Source: an uncultured Chloroflexus sp.
Lineage (GTDB): Bacteria > Chloroflexota > Chloroflexia > Chloroflexales > Chloroflexaceae
Assembly (NCBI RefSeq): GCF_937951745.1
Contig: NZ_CALFBQ010000063.1
Location: forward strand, 1-44,199
Direction of reading: 5' to 3'
DNA: 44,199 nt
Shown: piece after piece, positions 27,805-38,478 of the stretch
Layout of the letters: every line of letters starts with the position of its first letter
Position numbering within the stretch: position 1 is the first letter of the stretch
Translations under genes and position numbers: made by a program
Notes under the pieces: model-generated
What the model was told of the DNA's origin: nothing
What the model saw: the letters and a program-made list of their open reading frames with translations, nothing else
The model's database searches: none

Positions 27805-28845
27805 CTACTGGACGATAAACTGCGCGTTGCGATATTGGCTATCGAGCGCGTCTTTGATCACGCCATTCAACAACACTCCTGCCACCTCGCGGATCCCCTC
27901 CTCGACGCTGATGCGAGGCCGAAAACCGAGCTGTTCGCGAATCTTGGCGAATGAAACACGAATATCACGCATGTCGCCGCCAAAGGTGAGGTCTTTATAC
28001 TCCACGATCGTCCCCGTAACATAGCGTTGCACCAACGCCACGATCTCATCTTTGGTGTAATTCCCCTCGTCACTGCCGACGTTAAAAATCTGGCGATTGA
28101 TCGTCGCTGGCGGCGCCATTAAACCGAGCAAAATTGCATCGCAGACATCACGCACATGCACGAACGAACGGGCATACCCGCGCTGGTAGATGATCAGCTT
28201 GCGGCGCGTGATGGCTTCGAGCACGAACTGGTTGATGATCAGATCAAACCGGGTGCGCGGCGAGATCCCAAAGAGGGTCGCAAACCGGAAGAGGACCGGG
28301 ATCGTCGTCGCGCCGGCAGTCTGGTCACGCAGAAACTGCTCAGCGGCGACCTTGGTCTCGGCGTAGAGCGATTGCGGGTTGAGCGGCGACTCTTCCGTTA
28401 CCGGCGTGCCATCTGGCGACAACCCATAGTTGCTGTAGGTTGACGCGAAGATCAACCGTCCGACCCGCGCGGCGTCAGCCGCAGCAAAGACCCGTTTCGT
28501 GCCCTCGAAGTTGTAGCGCCACGCCACCTGCGGCCCTACCATCTGGCAGGCCGGAAAGCCGACAATCGCAGCTAAATGGACGACCGCATCAAAGTGAGCT
28601 GGCGGCAGATCACCCACAGCGATACCCTCAGCGCTCGCCCGCAAAACAGCCGGATCGCAAACATCACCTTTAGCAAAGCGGAACTGCGGATGATGCCAGT
28701 ACCCAAGCAGCGACGCGCCGCCGAAGAGCAGATCGTCAACCACCGTTACCGACCAACCCTGCTGCAAGAATACGCCGGTCAACAGGGAACCAATATACCC
28801 CGCGCCGCCAGTAATCAGTACGTGAGGCGTTGTATCAGTTTTCAC
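27805..28845 (-). CDS. NAD-dependent epimerase/dehydratase (UDP-glucose 4-epimerase-like)
   Basis: The 346-residue extended SDR protein has the NAD-binding loop ITGGAGYIGSLLTG, an acidic VVDDLLFGG end of strand 2 (NAD preference), VHLAAIVG, and the catalytic YAETK (residues near 157-161) preceded by STYSNYG. These fit sugar-nucleotide 4-epimerases or 4,6-dehydratases; the TGGAGYIG start favours the GalE side, but the exact substrate is open. The GTG start at 28845 has a GGAAGG ribosome site six to eight bases upstream. It lies 30 bases after the kinase gene stop and 59 bases before the fucose synthase start. Confidence 0.82.
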   Translation of the reverse strand: MKTDTTPHVLITGGAGYIGSLLTGVFLQQGWSVTVVDDLLFGGASLLGYWHHPQFRFAKGDVCDPAVLRASAEGIAVGDLPPAHFDAVVHLAAIVGFPACQMVGPQVAWRYNFEGTKRVFAAADAARVGRLIFASTYSNYGLSPDGTPVTEESPLNPQSLYAETKVAAEQFLRDQTAGATTIPVLFRFATLFGISPRTRFDLIINQFVLEAITRRKLIIYQRGYARSFVHVRDVCDAILLGLMAPPATINRQIFNVGSDEGNYTKDEIVALVQRYVTGTIVEYKDLTFGGDMRDIRVSFAKIREQLGFRPRISVEEGIREVAGVLLNGVIKDALDSQYRNAQFIVQ

Positions 28846-28875
28846 GGCTTACCTTCCCCTGTCGAAAACATCTGT

Positions 28876-30287
28876 TCAATCGCCAGTCTCGCCGGCAATC
28901 TCACCCGGCTGCGCCAGCGCAGTTGGCGCCGCTGACCGGGCGAAACGAACCTTCATCGCTGGCCAACGCCAGCGCCGCTTCACCCCATTGAGCACAACCC
29001 CCAAACATGCCACCTTGGTCTGGCTGAGCATATCGAATGTTCGGCGCAACGCCTCCTCGTTGGTATGGTTCGCGCGCACGACGAGCAATGTCGCGTCAAC
29101 TGCACCCAGCAAGAGTGCGGTATCGGCGAAGGGGAACAGCGGTGCTGTGTCGATAATGACCACATCGGCAGATTGACGCAACGTCGCCAGCACCGTTTCC
29201 AATTGGGGGCATCCCAACAGTTGAGCCGGCAACCCACTCATCATCCCTGCTGTTAGCACATACAAATTTGGTTGCGGCGTCACCTGTAAAAATGACTCCA
29301 AGGGCCGTACACTCACCCGCAGCAGATTGGTCAAGCCGCTCTGATAGGGAAGGTTAAAGAAGGTATGCAAGGTAGGGTTGCGGAGATTCGCATCAACTAA
29401 CACTACCCGGCGTCCCGTCTGCGCCAAGGCCACCGCCAGATTGGCCGCCGTCAAACTCCGCCCTTCACCGGGCGCCGCGCTAATTACGGCAATCACCTGC
29501 GGGCGTTTAGCAGCCTCCAGCCTATCAAGATAGAGACGAAACGTCCGGTAGCTTTCGGCCTCTAGCGCAGCCGGATTACTTAAGGTAATCAATTGGGCCG
29601 CCGGCGTATTGCCTTTGATAGTACCGATCGTCAAGAGTGGCCGCCCGCCGCCCCGTCGATCGAGATCGTCTTCATCGTTGATGCGGGTATTGAAATAGTC
29701 GTACAGAAACCCGATCGCAATTGCGATCAAGATCGCAATGACCACGCTCAGGATGATGTTGCGGGTATAGTTAGGGCCAACCGGCTGCGGTTCAGCATAG
29801 GCTGGATCAACCACGATGAGGATCGAATGCTCGGCAAACTCAGCATCAAGCAGATCGCGCTCGAGAGCTTGAAACGAGGTGACAATGGCGTCTGCCAGTG
29901 CAACCGCTCGCTGCCGGTCAGTATCTTGAACGGTCAGCAGAAACAACTCTGTTTTGCCCACCTCAGTAATACTGGCCCGCGCCAACAATTGCGAGGCGGT
30001 TATGTTTCCGACCATTGCTGCCGCGCGTTCGAGCATTGGCCGCACCAACAAAAGCTGGCGCACCGTGAGCGAATAGCGTTCACGCCCCCGCAGCTCGTCA
30101 AACGTTGGCGGACGGGTATTGCCCTGATTCTGATTGACCATCAGCATCGTTGAGGCAACGTATTGGGGGGTTGTCGTTGGGAAAAGACAAAGCCCACGCT
30201 GGCGCCAATAACGGCGAATAGGATAATGAGCCATATCCAGCGCCAAACAAAAAGGAGATACTGTTTGAGTTCCAAGCGACCCTCCAA
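28876..30287 (-). CDS. Wzz-type chain-length regulator fused to BY-kinase-like ATPase; apparent frameshift in a C6 tract
   Basis: Such proteins control polysaccharide chain length and export. The N-terminal Wzz region reads LELKQYLLFVWRWIWL, spans the membrane and ends FVFSQ, using a TTG at 30287 or 30275 after GGAGGG. The rest lies one frame away, and the switch maps to or near the six-C tract at 30165-30170. One extra base there gives SQRQPPQYVAST and a protein of about 466 residues. Downstream come a second span (about NIILSVVIAILIAIAIG) and a CpsD-type P-loop domain: SAAPGEGRSLTAANLA, where arginine replaces the Walker A lysine, VVLVDANLRNP and VVIIDTAPLFP. No tyrosine cluster exists at the C-terminus. 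An ATG-less alternative in the downstream frame, extending to 30330, lacks the first membrane span and looks spurious. Confidence 0.75.
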
Positions 30288-30580
30288 GCGATGTGGGCGT
30301 TGCTATTGGCACAGTGAGGTGCAATAACATACAGCAAGCTCCGGTCTGTAGGAGGGGGGAATTGCTGGCAGTAAGGAGAACAGACCGCTTAAGCTAGCAT
30401 ATTTAATCTTGTGTTCCGCATCCTAGTTGTAACGATCTCATGTGACAGGAAGATGTCATCACTCAGAGAAGGTTATGACAAAACCGTCACATCCTTGAGA
30501 GATTATCTCAATTGAAAAACGCTCCAAAAACTTCATCAAACTGTTTACGGTACGCGCCGCCAACACACTGTAATGCCATC
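30288..30580. promoter_or_regulatory. Gap within the polysaccharide cluster with TGACA/TGTCA repeats
   Basis: This 293-base, AT-rich gap upstream of the Wzz/kinase gene is one of the longest inside the cluster and may hold an internal promoter. It contains TGACA (30443-30447) and TGTCA (30454-30458) as an inverted pair, with further TGACA and GTCACA copies at about 30476 and 30487. No gene is seen, and no promoter pair matched well enough to call. Confidence 0.3.
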
Positions 30581-31894
30581 TTAGGAAGGTCGCTGATTGT
30601 AGCGATTGTTCGCGCGTGCTGCGCTTTCGTTCGCCTCTGCCACAATCCGGTGGTACAGCTCAAGATAACGCTGGGCCTGCACCTCTTGCCGATATTCGGC
30701 AAGCGCAATCTCGCGACACATGCGGCTCATCAGCAGACGCTCATCTTCGTTGCGCAACAGCCGGCGGATCGCTTCGCGCAGCGCGGTGACATCACCAACC
30801 GGCGCTAACCAACCCGTCTGGCCGGGACGCACCAATTCGCCGATCCCACCAGTATCAAACCCGACTACTGGGGTCGCGCAAGCCAACGCCTCCAGCGCCG
30901 TGCTAGGCATATTATCTTGCAGAGAAGGGATGACGAATAGATCAGCGGCGCTATACGCCAATGCTAACCGAGGATCATCGGCGATCACACCTAGCGCGTG
31001 GTGCCGGATCGGCGCCGCGATCGGCGGCGGGTTGCGCCCAATCGAAACCAACAGCAGATCGGGTTCATCAGCGAGGCCGGCAAGGGCAGCGGCAAGTTCG
31101 GCGAACCCTTTCCGGCGATTATTGACCGAAACCGCCACGAACAACACAATCCTCGCGTGTAGCGGTAAACCCAACGCAGCGCGCGCGCTTGCGCGGTCGT
31201 TCGGCGCAAACACGGCGGTATCAAGGCCGTTTGGAATGATATGCACCGGAAACCGGCTTAAGAGCGAGCTACGCTGCACTTCAGCAGCCATCCACCGGTT
31301 GAGCGCCACGATATGCAGCCTCCCAGCAGGCACCGCCGCCAGCGCAGCTCGCTTTCGCTGCCAGATCTGGCGTGAGAGATCGTGTTCATCACGCGAACCG
31401 AGTTGCGGGCAAGCGCCACATGCGTCTGCATAGCGACCGCAACCGTCATCGTAATGGCACCCTCCGCTAAAAGGCTGCTGATCCGAGAGCCGCCACACCA
31501 CCGGCGCACGTCGCGGCGCCAACCGGAAGAACGAGGTGTAGTCAACAAAACCAGCCACCCAATGCAGGTTGATCACCTCACACGGCGGCAGCGCGCGCAC
31601 CACCTCACCGCCGTACCGGCTGCGATCATCGCTAAACTGCTCAAACCCATCAGGGCGGGTCTGGTGGTACGGTTGAAACGCGCGCCGGATTTGCCAACCC
31701 CGCCAGCGCCGCAGCCAATGACTAAACCAATGCACCGCCGATGGGATGGCCTGCACTGTCGGGTCGTCACTGCGTCGGTTGGCGACCACCATCGTTGATT
31801 GGCAACCACTAGCCAGCAACGCCCGATGGAGCCGGTAGGCCGCCCGCGCTGCGCCGCCGCTGATGTCATTCGTGCTGAGATGAACAACCCGCAT
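30581..31894 (-). CDS. Glycosyltransferase family 4 with cysteine-rich insert
   Basis: The 437-residue GT-B protein begins MRVVHLSTNDISGGAARAAYRLH, as in WcaC/WcaL-like transferases. Between residues of about 140 and 175 is a cysteine-rich insert, GGCHYDDGCGRYADACGACPQL, a recurrent feature of this subgroup and perhaps a metal-binding loop. The donor domain has IPNGLDTAVFAP, the phosphate-binding VSVNNRRKGF and PSLQDNMPSTALEALACATPVVGFDTGG, with the EX7E-type glutamate in ALEALA. It lies 73 bases after the sat-cysC stop. Sugar unknown. Confidence 0.87.
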   Translation of the reverse strand: MRVVHLSTNDISGGAARAAYRLHRALLASGCQSTMVVANRRSDDPTVQAIPSAVHWFSHWLRRWRGWQIRRAFQPYHQTRPDGFEQFSDDRSRYGGEVVRALPPCEVINLHWVAGFVDYTSFFRLAPRRAPVVWRLSDQQPFSGGCHYDDGCGRYADACGACPQLGSRDEHDLSRQIWQRKRAALAAVPAGRLHIVALNRWMAAEVQRSSLLSRFPVHIIPNGLDTAVFAPNDRASARAALGLPLHARIVLFVAVSVNNRRKGFAELAAALAGLADEPDLLLVSIGRNPPPIAAPIRHHALGVIADDPRLALAYSAADLFVIPSLQDNMPSTALEALACATPVVGFDTGGIGELVRPGQTGWLAPVGDVTALREAIRRLLRNEDERLLMSRMCREIALAEYRQEVQAQRYLELYHRIVAEANESAARANNRYNQRPS

Positions 31895-31967
31895 GCACCA
31901 ACCGCCTTGCTAGCAAATGAACCGATGCCTCGCGCGCAACGCCGGCGTTATGATGGCAAGCGCGCGC

Positions 31968-33686
<1,719 letters not shown>

Positions 33687-34491
33687 CTATCCTAATTGAG
33701 GCTGTACTATAAGGCACAGCATGTCGATACGTAAGTATTGTGACGTTTCGCCTATCTGCAACCACAACTCGCGCACCAGCTTGCTAGTGCGGAGCAATTC
33801 AAGCACGGTTACAAAGCGATAGATTGCATGCAATTGCGCCAACGCAATGCCCAATGCTTCGCTCAACAGACGGTGATCAACCGCCGCTGGATCGCTTGGT
33901 GTAGCGATCCGGTCATACAGCAAAACGATGCTGCCCGGACGAACGTGCGTAATCAACCGTTCCGCTCACCGCTCAGATGGTTGGGCCAGCTAATCTTCGA
34001 TATGTGCCGTCCAACCGCCAATATCACAGCCAACCAACCGCGTACCAAGCCACGAGCTGTACCAATGGCTGCCGTCAGGCGGGCGAAAGAGGGACGCACC
34101 GTATGGTGCCACCGCCTGCTGGGTTAAGCGCAGCTCACGCCAACGTTGAGCGTAGGAAATCTTGGTCATGCGCACGCGATGAAAGGTGTAATTGCCAATT
34201 GCATAGCCGCCCGCCGCGATTCGGGCCACCAGATCGCGCCGCTCGACTGCATGTTGCCCGACCAGAAAAAAGTGGCGCGCACCTGATGCACACCTAGCCG
34301 ATCGAGGATGAGCGGCGGTAAAACAGGTGCGCCCCATCAGCAAACGTGAGCGCTACCACCGATGCAGTCGTCTCGCCCCGTACCAGCACACCAAAAGGGC
34401 GTTGCGCCAACGGCGCTAGCCAACACCGGACCGCCCTTGGGCGGGATTGACCTGACGATTGTGGGGAAGCCATCACCCGGTTACTCCTCAA
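33687..34491 (-). pseudogene. Decayed polysaccharide deacetylase (NodB family)
   Basis: Three segments in different frames together spell a NodB-type deacetylase. Frame one gives FGVLVRGETTASVVALTFADGAHLFY. A one-base loss near 34317 moves to another frame with TPLILDRLGVHQVRATFF when the missing base is restored. A second one-base loss in the six-A tract at 34266-34271 then leads to LVGQHAVERRDLVARIAAGGYAIGN and onward. This last frame is cut by TAG (about 33990) and TGA (about 33966) before VRPGSIVLLYD and the FVTVLELL tail. The catalytic motifs are also degenerate: TFDDGP has become TFADGA, the metal-binding GNHT has become GNYT, and HD is YD. So it is a true pseudogene and not only a misread sequence. 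Confidence 0.85.
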
Positions 34492-34601
34492 GGTGCAGTG
34501 CTTGCAAGAAGTGCTCCGGCAATGTAACTGACCAGCCTCTCGGTCCCATCAGCCACCGCTTCACTGCCGGTTGCGTAATACCACAGTAGCATTCGCCAGC
34601 A

Positions 34602-35924
34602 CTACAACACGACAATCTTTGCCCGTAAGGGGCCTTGGATCGATCGGGTCGCATTGCGCGTATCCACCACCACCGGCGCCAACGTCACGATCCGCTCGTA
34701 ATCAAACGCGCGATGGTTCGTGACAATCACTGCGCAATCACATTGGCGCAAGAGATCATCGGTTAACGGCACCGTGCGCATCCGGCGACCATCGTGCAGC
34801 TCGAATTCGTCAATATGCGGATCGCACGGAATCACCGTAGCACCATCAGCCACCAAGAGATCGTAGACTTTGAAAGCCGGCGACTCACGGTAATCATCCA
34901 CATCGGGCTTATAAGCCACGCCAAGCAACACAATTGCGCTGCCATTGAGTGGCTTGCGCGCGCGATTGAGCGCACGCACCACCAGATCACGCACGTGGCG
35001 CGGCATCTGCGTATTAATCTCACCGGCGAGCTCAATAAACCGCGTAGTGAGATCATACGCACGCGCCTTCCACGTCAGATAGAAGGGGTCGATCGGAATG
35101 CAATGGCCGCCAAGGCCCGGGCCGGGCGTGAACTTCATAAAGCCATACGGCTTGGTTGCCGCCGCTTCGATCACCTCCCACACATTGAGGCCCATGCGAT
35201 CGCACAGCAACGCCAGCTCGTTGACCAGCGCAATATTGACCGCGCGAAAGACATTCTCGAACAACTTGGTGAGTTCGGCCACATCAGGCGAACTGACTGG
35301 CACCACCCGGCTGGTAATGTAGCCGTAGAAGGCGCTGGCTAGCTCGGTGCAATGCGCCGTCACCCCACCGACGACCTTCGGCGTATTTTCAACGCTAAAG
35401 CCTTGGCTGCTGGTCTGGCCGGGATCAATCCGTTCAGGCGAAAACGCGAGAAAAATCTGTTCGCCGACCCGCAACCCGTTGCGTTCAATCCGCGGCAAAA
35501 TTAGCTCGCGGGTTGTGCCGGGGTAGGTGGTGCTCTCAAGGATAACCAATTGGCCGGGCCGAATGCTGGCCGCCACATTCTCGCTCGCCGCTTCGATATA
35601 GCGCATATCAGGCTCGCGGTTTGGATTAAGCGGCGTAGGCACACAGATAACGAGAATGTCACATTCACGCATCCGGCGCACATCAGTCGTCGCCTCAATC
35701 AGGTTTCGTTCACGCAGCGCGACCAATGCGTCACTCGCGACATCGCCAATATAACTCTCGCCGCGATTAATCTGTGCTACTCGCTCGGCGCTGACATCAA
35801 AACCCAAGACCGCAAAACCGGCCCGGCCAGCCCGTTCAGCCAGCGGCAAACCGACATACCCAAGTCCAATCACGCCAACTTTTGCGCTACGACCGTGGAT
35901 ACGATTCATTAATTCGTGAACCAT
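34602..35924 (-). CDS. Nucleotide-sugar dehydrogenase (UDP-GlcNAc 6-dehydrogenase, WbpA-like)
   Basis: This enzyme oxidises C6 of a UDP-hexose to a uronic acid in two NAD-dependent steps. The 440-residue protein has the Rossmann loop VGVIGLGYVGLPLAERAGRAG, VPTPLNPNREPD, a STTYPGTT segment, SPERIDPG, a KLFENVFRAVNIALVNE helix and the catalytic-cysteine motif GPGLGGHCIPIDPFYL. The GGHCIP(I)DP form with SPERIDPG is closest to WbpA/WecC-like dehydrogenases of N-acetyl sugars, more than to plain UDP-glucose dehydrogenase. The ATG at 35924 has GGAG about ten bases upstream; an upstream TTG (35933) is less likely. The product would be a UDP-HexNAcA for the polymer. Confidence 0.87.
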   Translation of the reverse strand: MVHELMNRIHGRSAKVGVIGLGYVGLPLAERAGRAGFAVLGFDVSAERVAQINRGESYIGDVASDALVALRERNLIEATTDVRRMRECDILVICVPTPLNPNREPDMRYIEAASENVAASIRPGQLVILESTTYPGTTRELILPRIERNGLRVGEQIFLAFSPERIDPGQTSSQGFSVENTPKVVGGVTAHCTELASAFYGYITSRVVPVSSPDVAELTKLFENVFRAVNIALVNELALLCDRMGLNVWEVIEAAATKPYGFMKFTPGPGLGGHCIPIDPFYLTWKARAYDLTTRFIELAGEINTQMPRHVRDLVVRALNRARKPLNGSAIVLLGVAYKPDVDDYRESPAFKVYDLLVADGATVIPCDPHIDEFELHDGRRMRTVPLTDDLLRQCDCAVIVTNHRAFDYERIVTLAPVVVDTRNATRSIQGPLRAKIVVL

Positions 35925-36015
35925 GAGCGACAATCTCCGTTTGACAGTGGCCTCATTCCACAGCCGCTCATTATAGACGAAATGGTCAATCCGAACGCAA
36001 GCCTAGCGCTGCGCA

Positions 36016-37281
36016 TCAACCAAGCGGCGTATAGGTCGTCTGCCATGGCAAGAGCGGTCGTACCACCCCAGCAATGTTACCGCCCCAATCACCGCGCGCC
36101 GAATCGCCTTCAAGACTATCGATCACTTGAAACGCGACCGCATCGCGTTCGGCAAATTGACCCATCGGCGGGTCGAGTGTCGTCAACCCGGCCTCGACGT
36201 ACAACAACCCCTCAGCGAAGAAATTGCCGGGGATCGTCACCCGCGCCCAATAATGGCCGGGAGGACGGGGCCGGCGACGCCAAGCCGGATCAAGATCAAA
36301 CGTGGTTAAGACTGCCACACTATCTTCGTTATACAGGCGAAAATAGGGCTGCAACACGTACCCACCGATCGTGACAACAAACTCCATCTCAAGCGTCACC
36401 GGTGTGCGAATGTCAATGGTATCGCTGATGTCGCCATCAACATCTCGCACCCGCACCGCTCGCAGATGGGCAATATCGTGACCCGGCGCTTTGTCACGGT
36501 GGGGCCAGACCCGCTCGGCGATCGAATGCTCGCCTTTGCCAAGATACACGCCCACAACCTGCTGTGCCGGTCCATCAGCCGCTACCTTCCCCTGATTGAG
36601 CAAAATCACACGCTGGCACATGCGCAAAATCGACTGCATACTGTGCGAGACAAACAAAACCGTCCGCCCCTGCTGGCCGACATCTTGCATCTTGTTGAGG
36701 CACTTCTTCTGAAAGCGGGCATCGCCAACCGCCAGCACCTCGTCAACAATCAGAATTTCTGGTTCAAGATGGGCAGCAACCGCAAACGCCAAGCGCACGT
36801 ACATCCCCGATGAGTAGAACTTGACCGGCGTGTCGATAAATTGCTCGACCTCGGCAAAATCAACGATAGCATCAAAATTGCGTTCGATCTCGCGCTTACG
36901 CATACCAAGAATCGCGCCATTCAGATAGATATTCTCGCGTCCGGTCAATTCGGGGTGAAAGCCGGTGCCAACTTCGAGCAGCGAGGCTACCCGACCGTAC
37001 AGTTCGGCCCGTCCGCGCGTCGGCTCGGTAATACGTGAGAGCACCTTGAGCAACGTGCTCTTGCCGGCGCCGTTGCGGCCAATGATGCCAACCAGCTCAC
37101 CCTGTTTAATCTCAAACGAAACATCGTCGAGCGCCCACAGTTCCTTGTACGCACTTGCGGGGCCTTTGCGAAACCAATCCGTGATGGTATCGCGCAGAGT
37201 GGTGTAGCCGGTAATCCGATGCTTGACAGCGCCGATCCGGTATTGCTTCGCCAGATGTTGAGCGCGAATTGCGTAACTCAT
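36016..37281 (-). CDS. wzt: Polysaccharide ABC exporter ATPase with Wzt-type C-terminal domain
   Basis: This ATPase drives export of a lipid-linked polysaccharide through the Wzm permease. The 421-residue protein has an unusual N-terminus shared with the family (AKQYRIGAVKHRITGY), Walker A GRNGAGKST (68-76), signature SSGMY (157-161) and Walker B ILIVDE (176-181) followed by a D-loop and switch H in FVSHSM. A C-terminal extension of about 170 residues resembles the Wzt carbohydrate-binding domain that recognises the finished glycan end. It lies four bases after the wzm stop. It is transcribed before the sugar-activating and transferase genes. Confidence 0.9.
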   Translation of the reverse strand: MSYAIRAQHLAKQYRIGAVKHRITGYTTLRDTITDWFRKGPASAYKELWALDDVSFEIKQGELVGIIGRNGAGKSTLLKVLSRITEPTRGRAELYGRVASLLEVGTGFHPELTGRENIYLNGAILGMRKREIERNFDAIVDFAEVEQFIDTPVKFYSSGMYVRLAFAVAAHLEPEILIVDEVLAVGDARFQKKCLNKMQDVGQQGRTVLFVSHSMQSILRMCQRVILLNQGKVAADGPAQQVVGVYLGKGEHSIAERVWPHRDKAPGHDIAHLRAVRVRDVDGDISDTIDIRTPVTLEMEFVVTIGGYVLQPYFRLYNEDSVAVLTTFDLDPAWRRRPRPPGHYWARVTIPGNFFAEGLLYVEAGLTTLDPPMGQFAERDAVAFQVIDSLEGDSARGDWGGNIAGVVRPLLPWQTTYTPLG

Positions 37282-37285
37282 AGCG

Positions 37286-38173
37286 TTAGATCAGGTCTGC
37301 GAATTTGCGTTCTGCCGCTTGGAAATACAGCCATCCGGTCATAAAGATGGTCAGAGCAACCGTCACCGAGATCAGCATCGCCAAACTCGGCGCTTGCGTA
37401 CCGAGCAATGCCCAGCGAAACCCTTCCACTACGCCAACCATCGGGTTGAGAGCATACACCAACTGCCACGGCCCTTGGATCAAGCTGGTCGGGTAAACGA
37501 CTGGCGTGGCAAAGAGCCAGAGCTGGATCATAAACGGCGTCGCATGGCGCACGTCACGGTATTTGACGTGAATGGCCGATAACCAGTAACCGACGCCGAG
37601 CGCCGTCAGCATAGCCAACACCAAAAACATCGGCAAGAGGAATATGGCTGGCGTTGGCGGCCATTGAAACCAGAGCAATAACACCAGCAGAATGACAAAG
37701 GCTAGTCCAAAATCGACCAAGCCTGAACCGATAGTCGCTGTGGGAATGAGGATGCGCGGGAAGTACACTTTCCGCACAATCCCGGCATTGATAACCAGAC
37801 TGTTCGCCGCCTGCGTGACAGTGTTCGCAAAGAACTGCCATGGCAACAAGCCGGCAAGATTAAAGAGCGGGTAGGGTATGCCGTTGGTACTGATCCCGGC
37901 CAGCCGGCCAAAGATCACGGTAAACACGACCAGTTGCAAGACCGGCTGAATAATCGCCCAGCTTGCTCCGAGCAGCGTTTGCTTGTAACGCACCTTCACG
38001 TCGCGCCAAACAAGGAAGAAGAGCAATTCGCGGTAGAACCATAGTTCCCGCCAGTTAAACTGCCACCAGCCCCTCTGCGGTTCGATAATCGTTGGAGTAT
38101 GTGAACTATCTGATGGCAGTGTGGAGTTTGTCACCCCGGTGATCGATGTGGTCGGCGGTTCCAATGCTGCCAT
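37286..38173 (-). CDS. wzm: Polysaccharide ABC exporter permease (ABC-2 type)
   Basis: Wzm forms the membrane channel of ABC-dependent O-antigen or capsule export. The 295-residue protein has a 50-residue cytoplasmic N-terminus and six hydrophobic spans. WRDVKVRYKQTLLGASWAIIQPVLQ is the ABC-2 family signature after the first helix. Further on, YRDVRHATPFMIQLW and FATPVVYPTSLI are typical of RfbA/KpsM-like permeases. It is the first gene of the 19 kb cluster, with a promoter-like pair about 130-160 bases upstream. Confidence 0.9.
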   Translation of the reverse strand: MAALEPPTTSITGVTNSTLPSDSSHTPTIIEPQRGWWQFNWRELWFYRELLFFLVWRDVKVRYKQTLLGASWAIIQPVLQLVVFTVIFGRLAGISTNGIPYPLFNLAGLLPWQFFANTVTQAANSLVINAGIVRKVYFPRILIPTATIGSGLVDFGLAFVILLVLLLWFQWPPTPAIFLLPMFLVLAMLTALGVGYWLSAIHVKYRDVRHATPFMIQLWLFATPVVYPTSLIQGPWQLVYALNPMVGVVEGFRWALLGTQAPSLAMLISVTVALTIFMTGWLYFQAAERKFADLI

Positions 38174-38478
38174 ATATGATGATATCCTTGCGACACGTCC
38201 ATTCGGGCCGCAACTAATCGCGATGTGAGCAGGGGCGGATGTTGGCAGGTCGGTTCACATCAACCAAACGATACTAATAAAGACGTTGTAGCTTGCCTCT
38301 TTGCGTAGCATAGCCGGTTCTAGACGATTGTGCAATTACAATTTCGTCAATCATACCAACGCTGTCAATCAGCAAGCAAGGATTAATCAGGCGCAACCAG
38401 TTGGGCTGTAAATCTGGTATCATACCAATAGCACCTTCATCACACCGCTACTAACAAAAATGAAAGGTAGTCTATTCT
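38174..38478. other. Divergent intergenic region between wzm and the molybdenum enzyme gene
   Basis: The 305-base gap is AT-rich in its right half. It holds the wzm-side promoter candidate (38307-38335) and the palindrome GGTAT-C-ATACC (38416-38426), about 53 bases ahead of the plus-strand ATG. CATACC recurs at about 38353, so a regulator site is possible. I found no good plus-strand promoter pair and no gene. Confidence 0.45.
38307..38335 (-). promoter_or_regulatory. Candidate sigma-70-type promoter of the polysaccharide cluster
   Basis: On the minus strand TTGCAC (38335 to 38330) and TATGCT (38312 to 38307) are separated by 17 bases, the ideal spacing; each hexamer matches consensus at four of six positions. 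The predicted transcript starts near 38300, leaving a leader of about 127 bases before wzm. It faces the right way for the whole cluster. Confidence 0.5.

Noticed and set aside
30179-30185. TTTTCCC on the minus strand as a programmed -1 slippery site in the Wzz/kinase gene
   Set aside because: In the upstream frame the codons are TTT TCC CAA, which does not fit the X XXY YYZ rule, and re-pairing would be poor. A one-base change in the nearby C6 tract explains the data better.
30098-30337. Open frame of about 79 codons starting near 30337 on the minus strand
   Set aside because: It overlaps the Wzz start in a third frame and encodes nothing recognisable.
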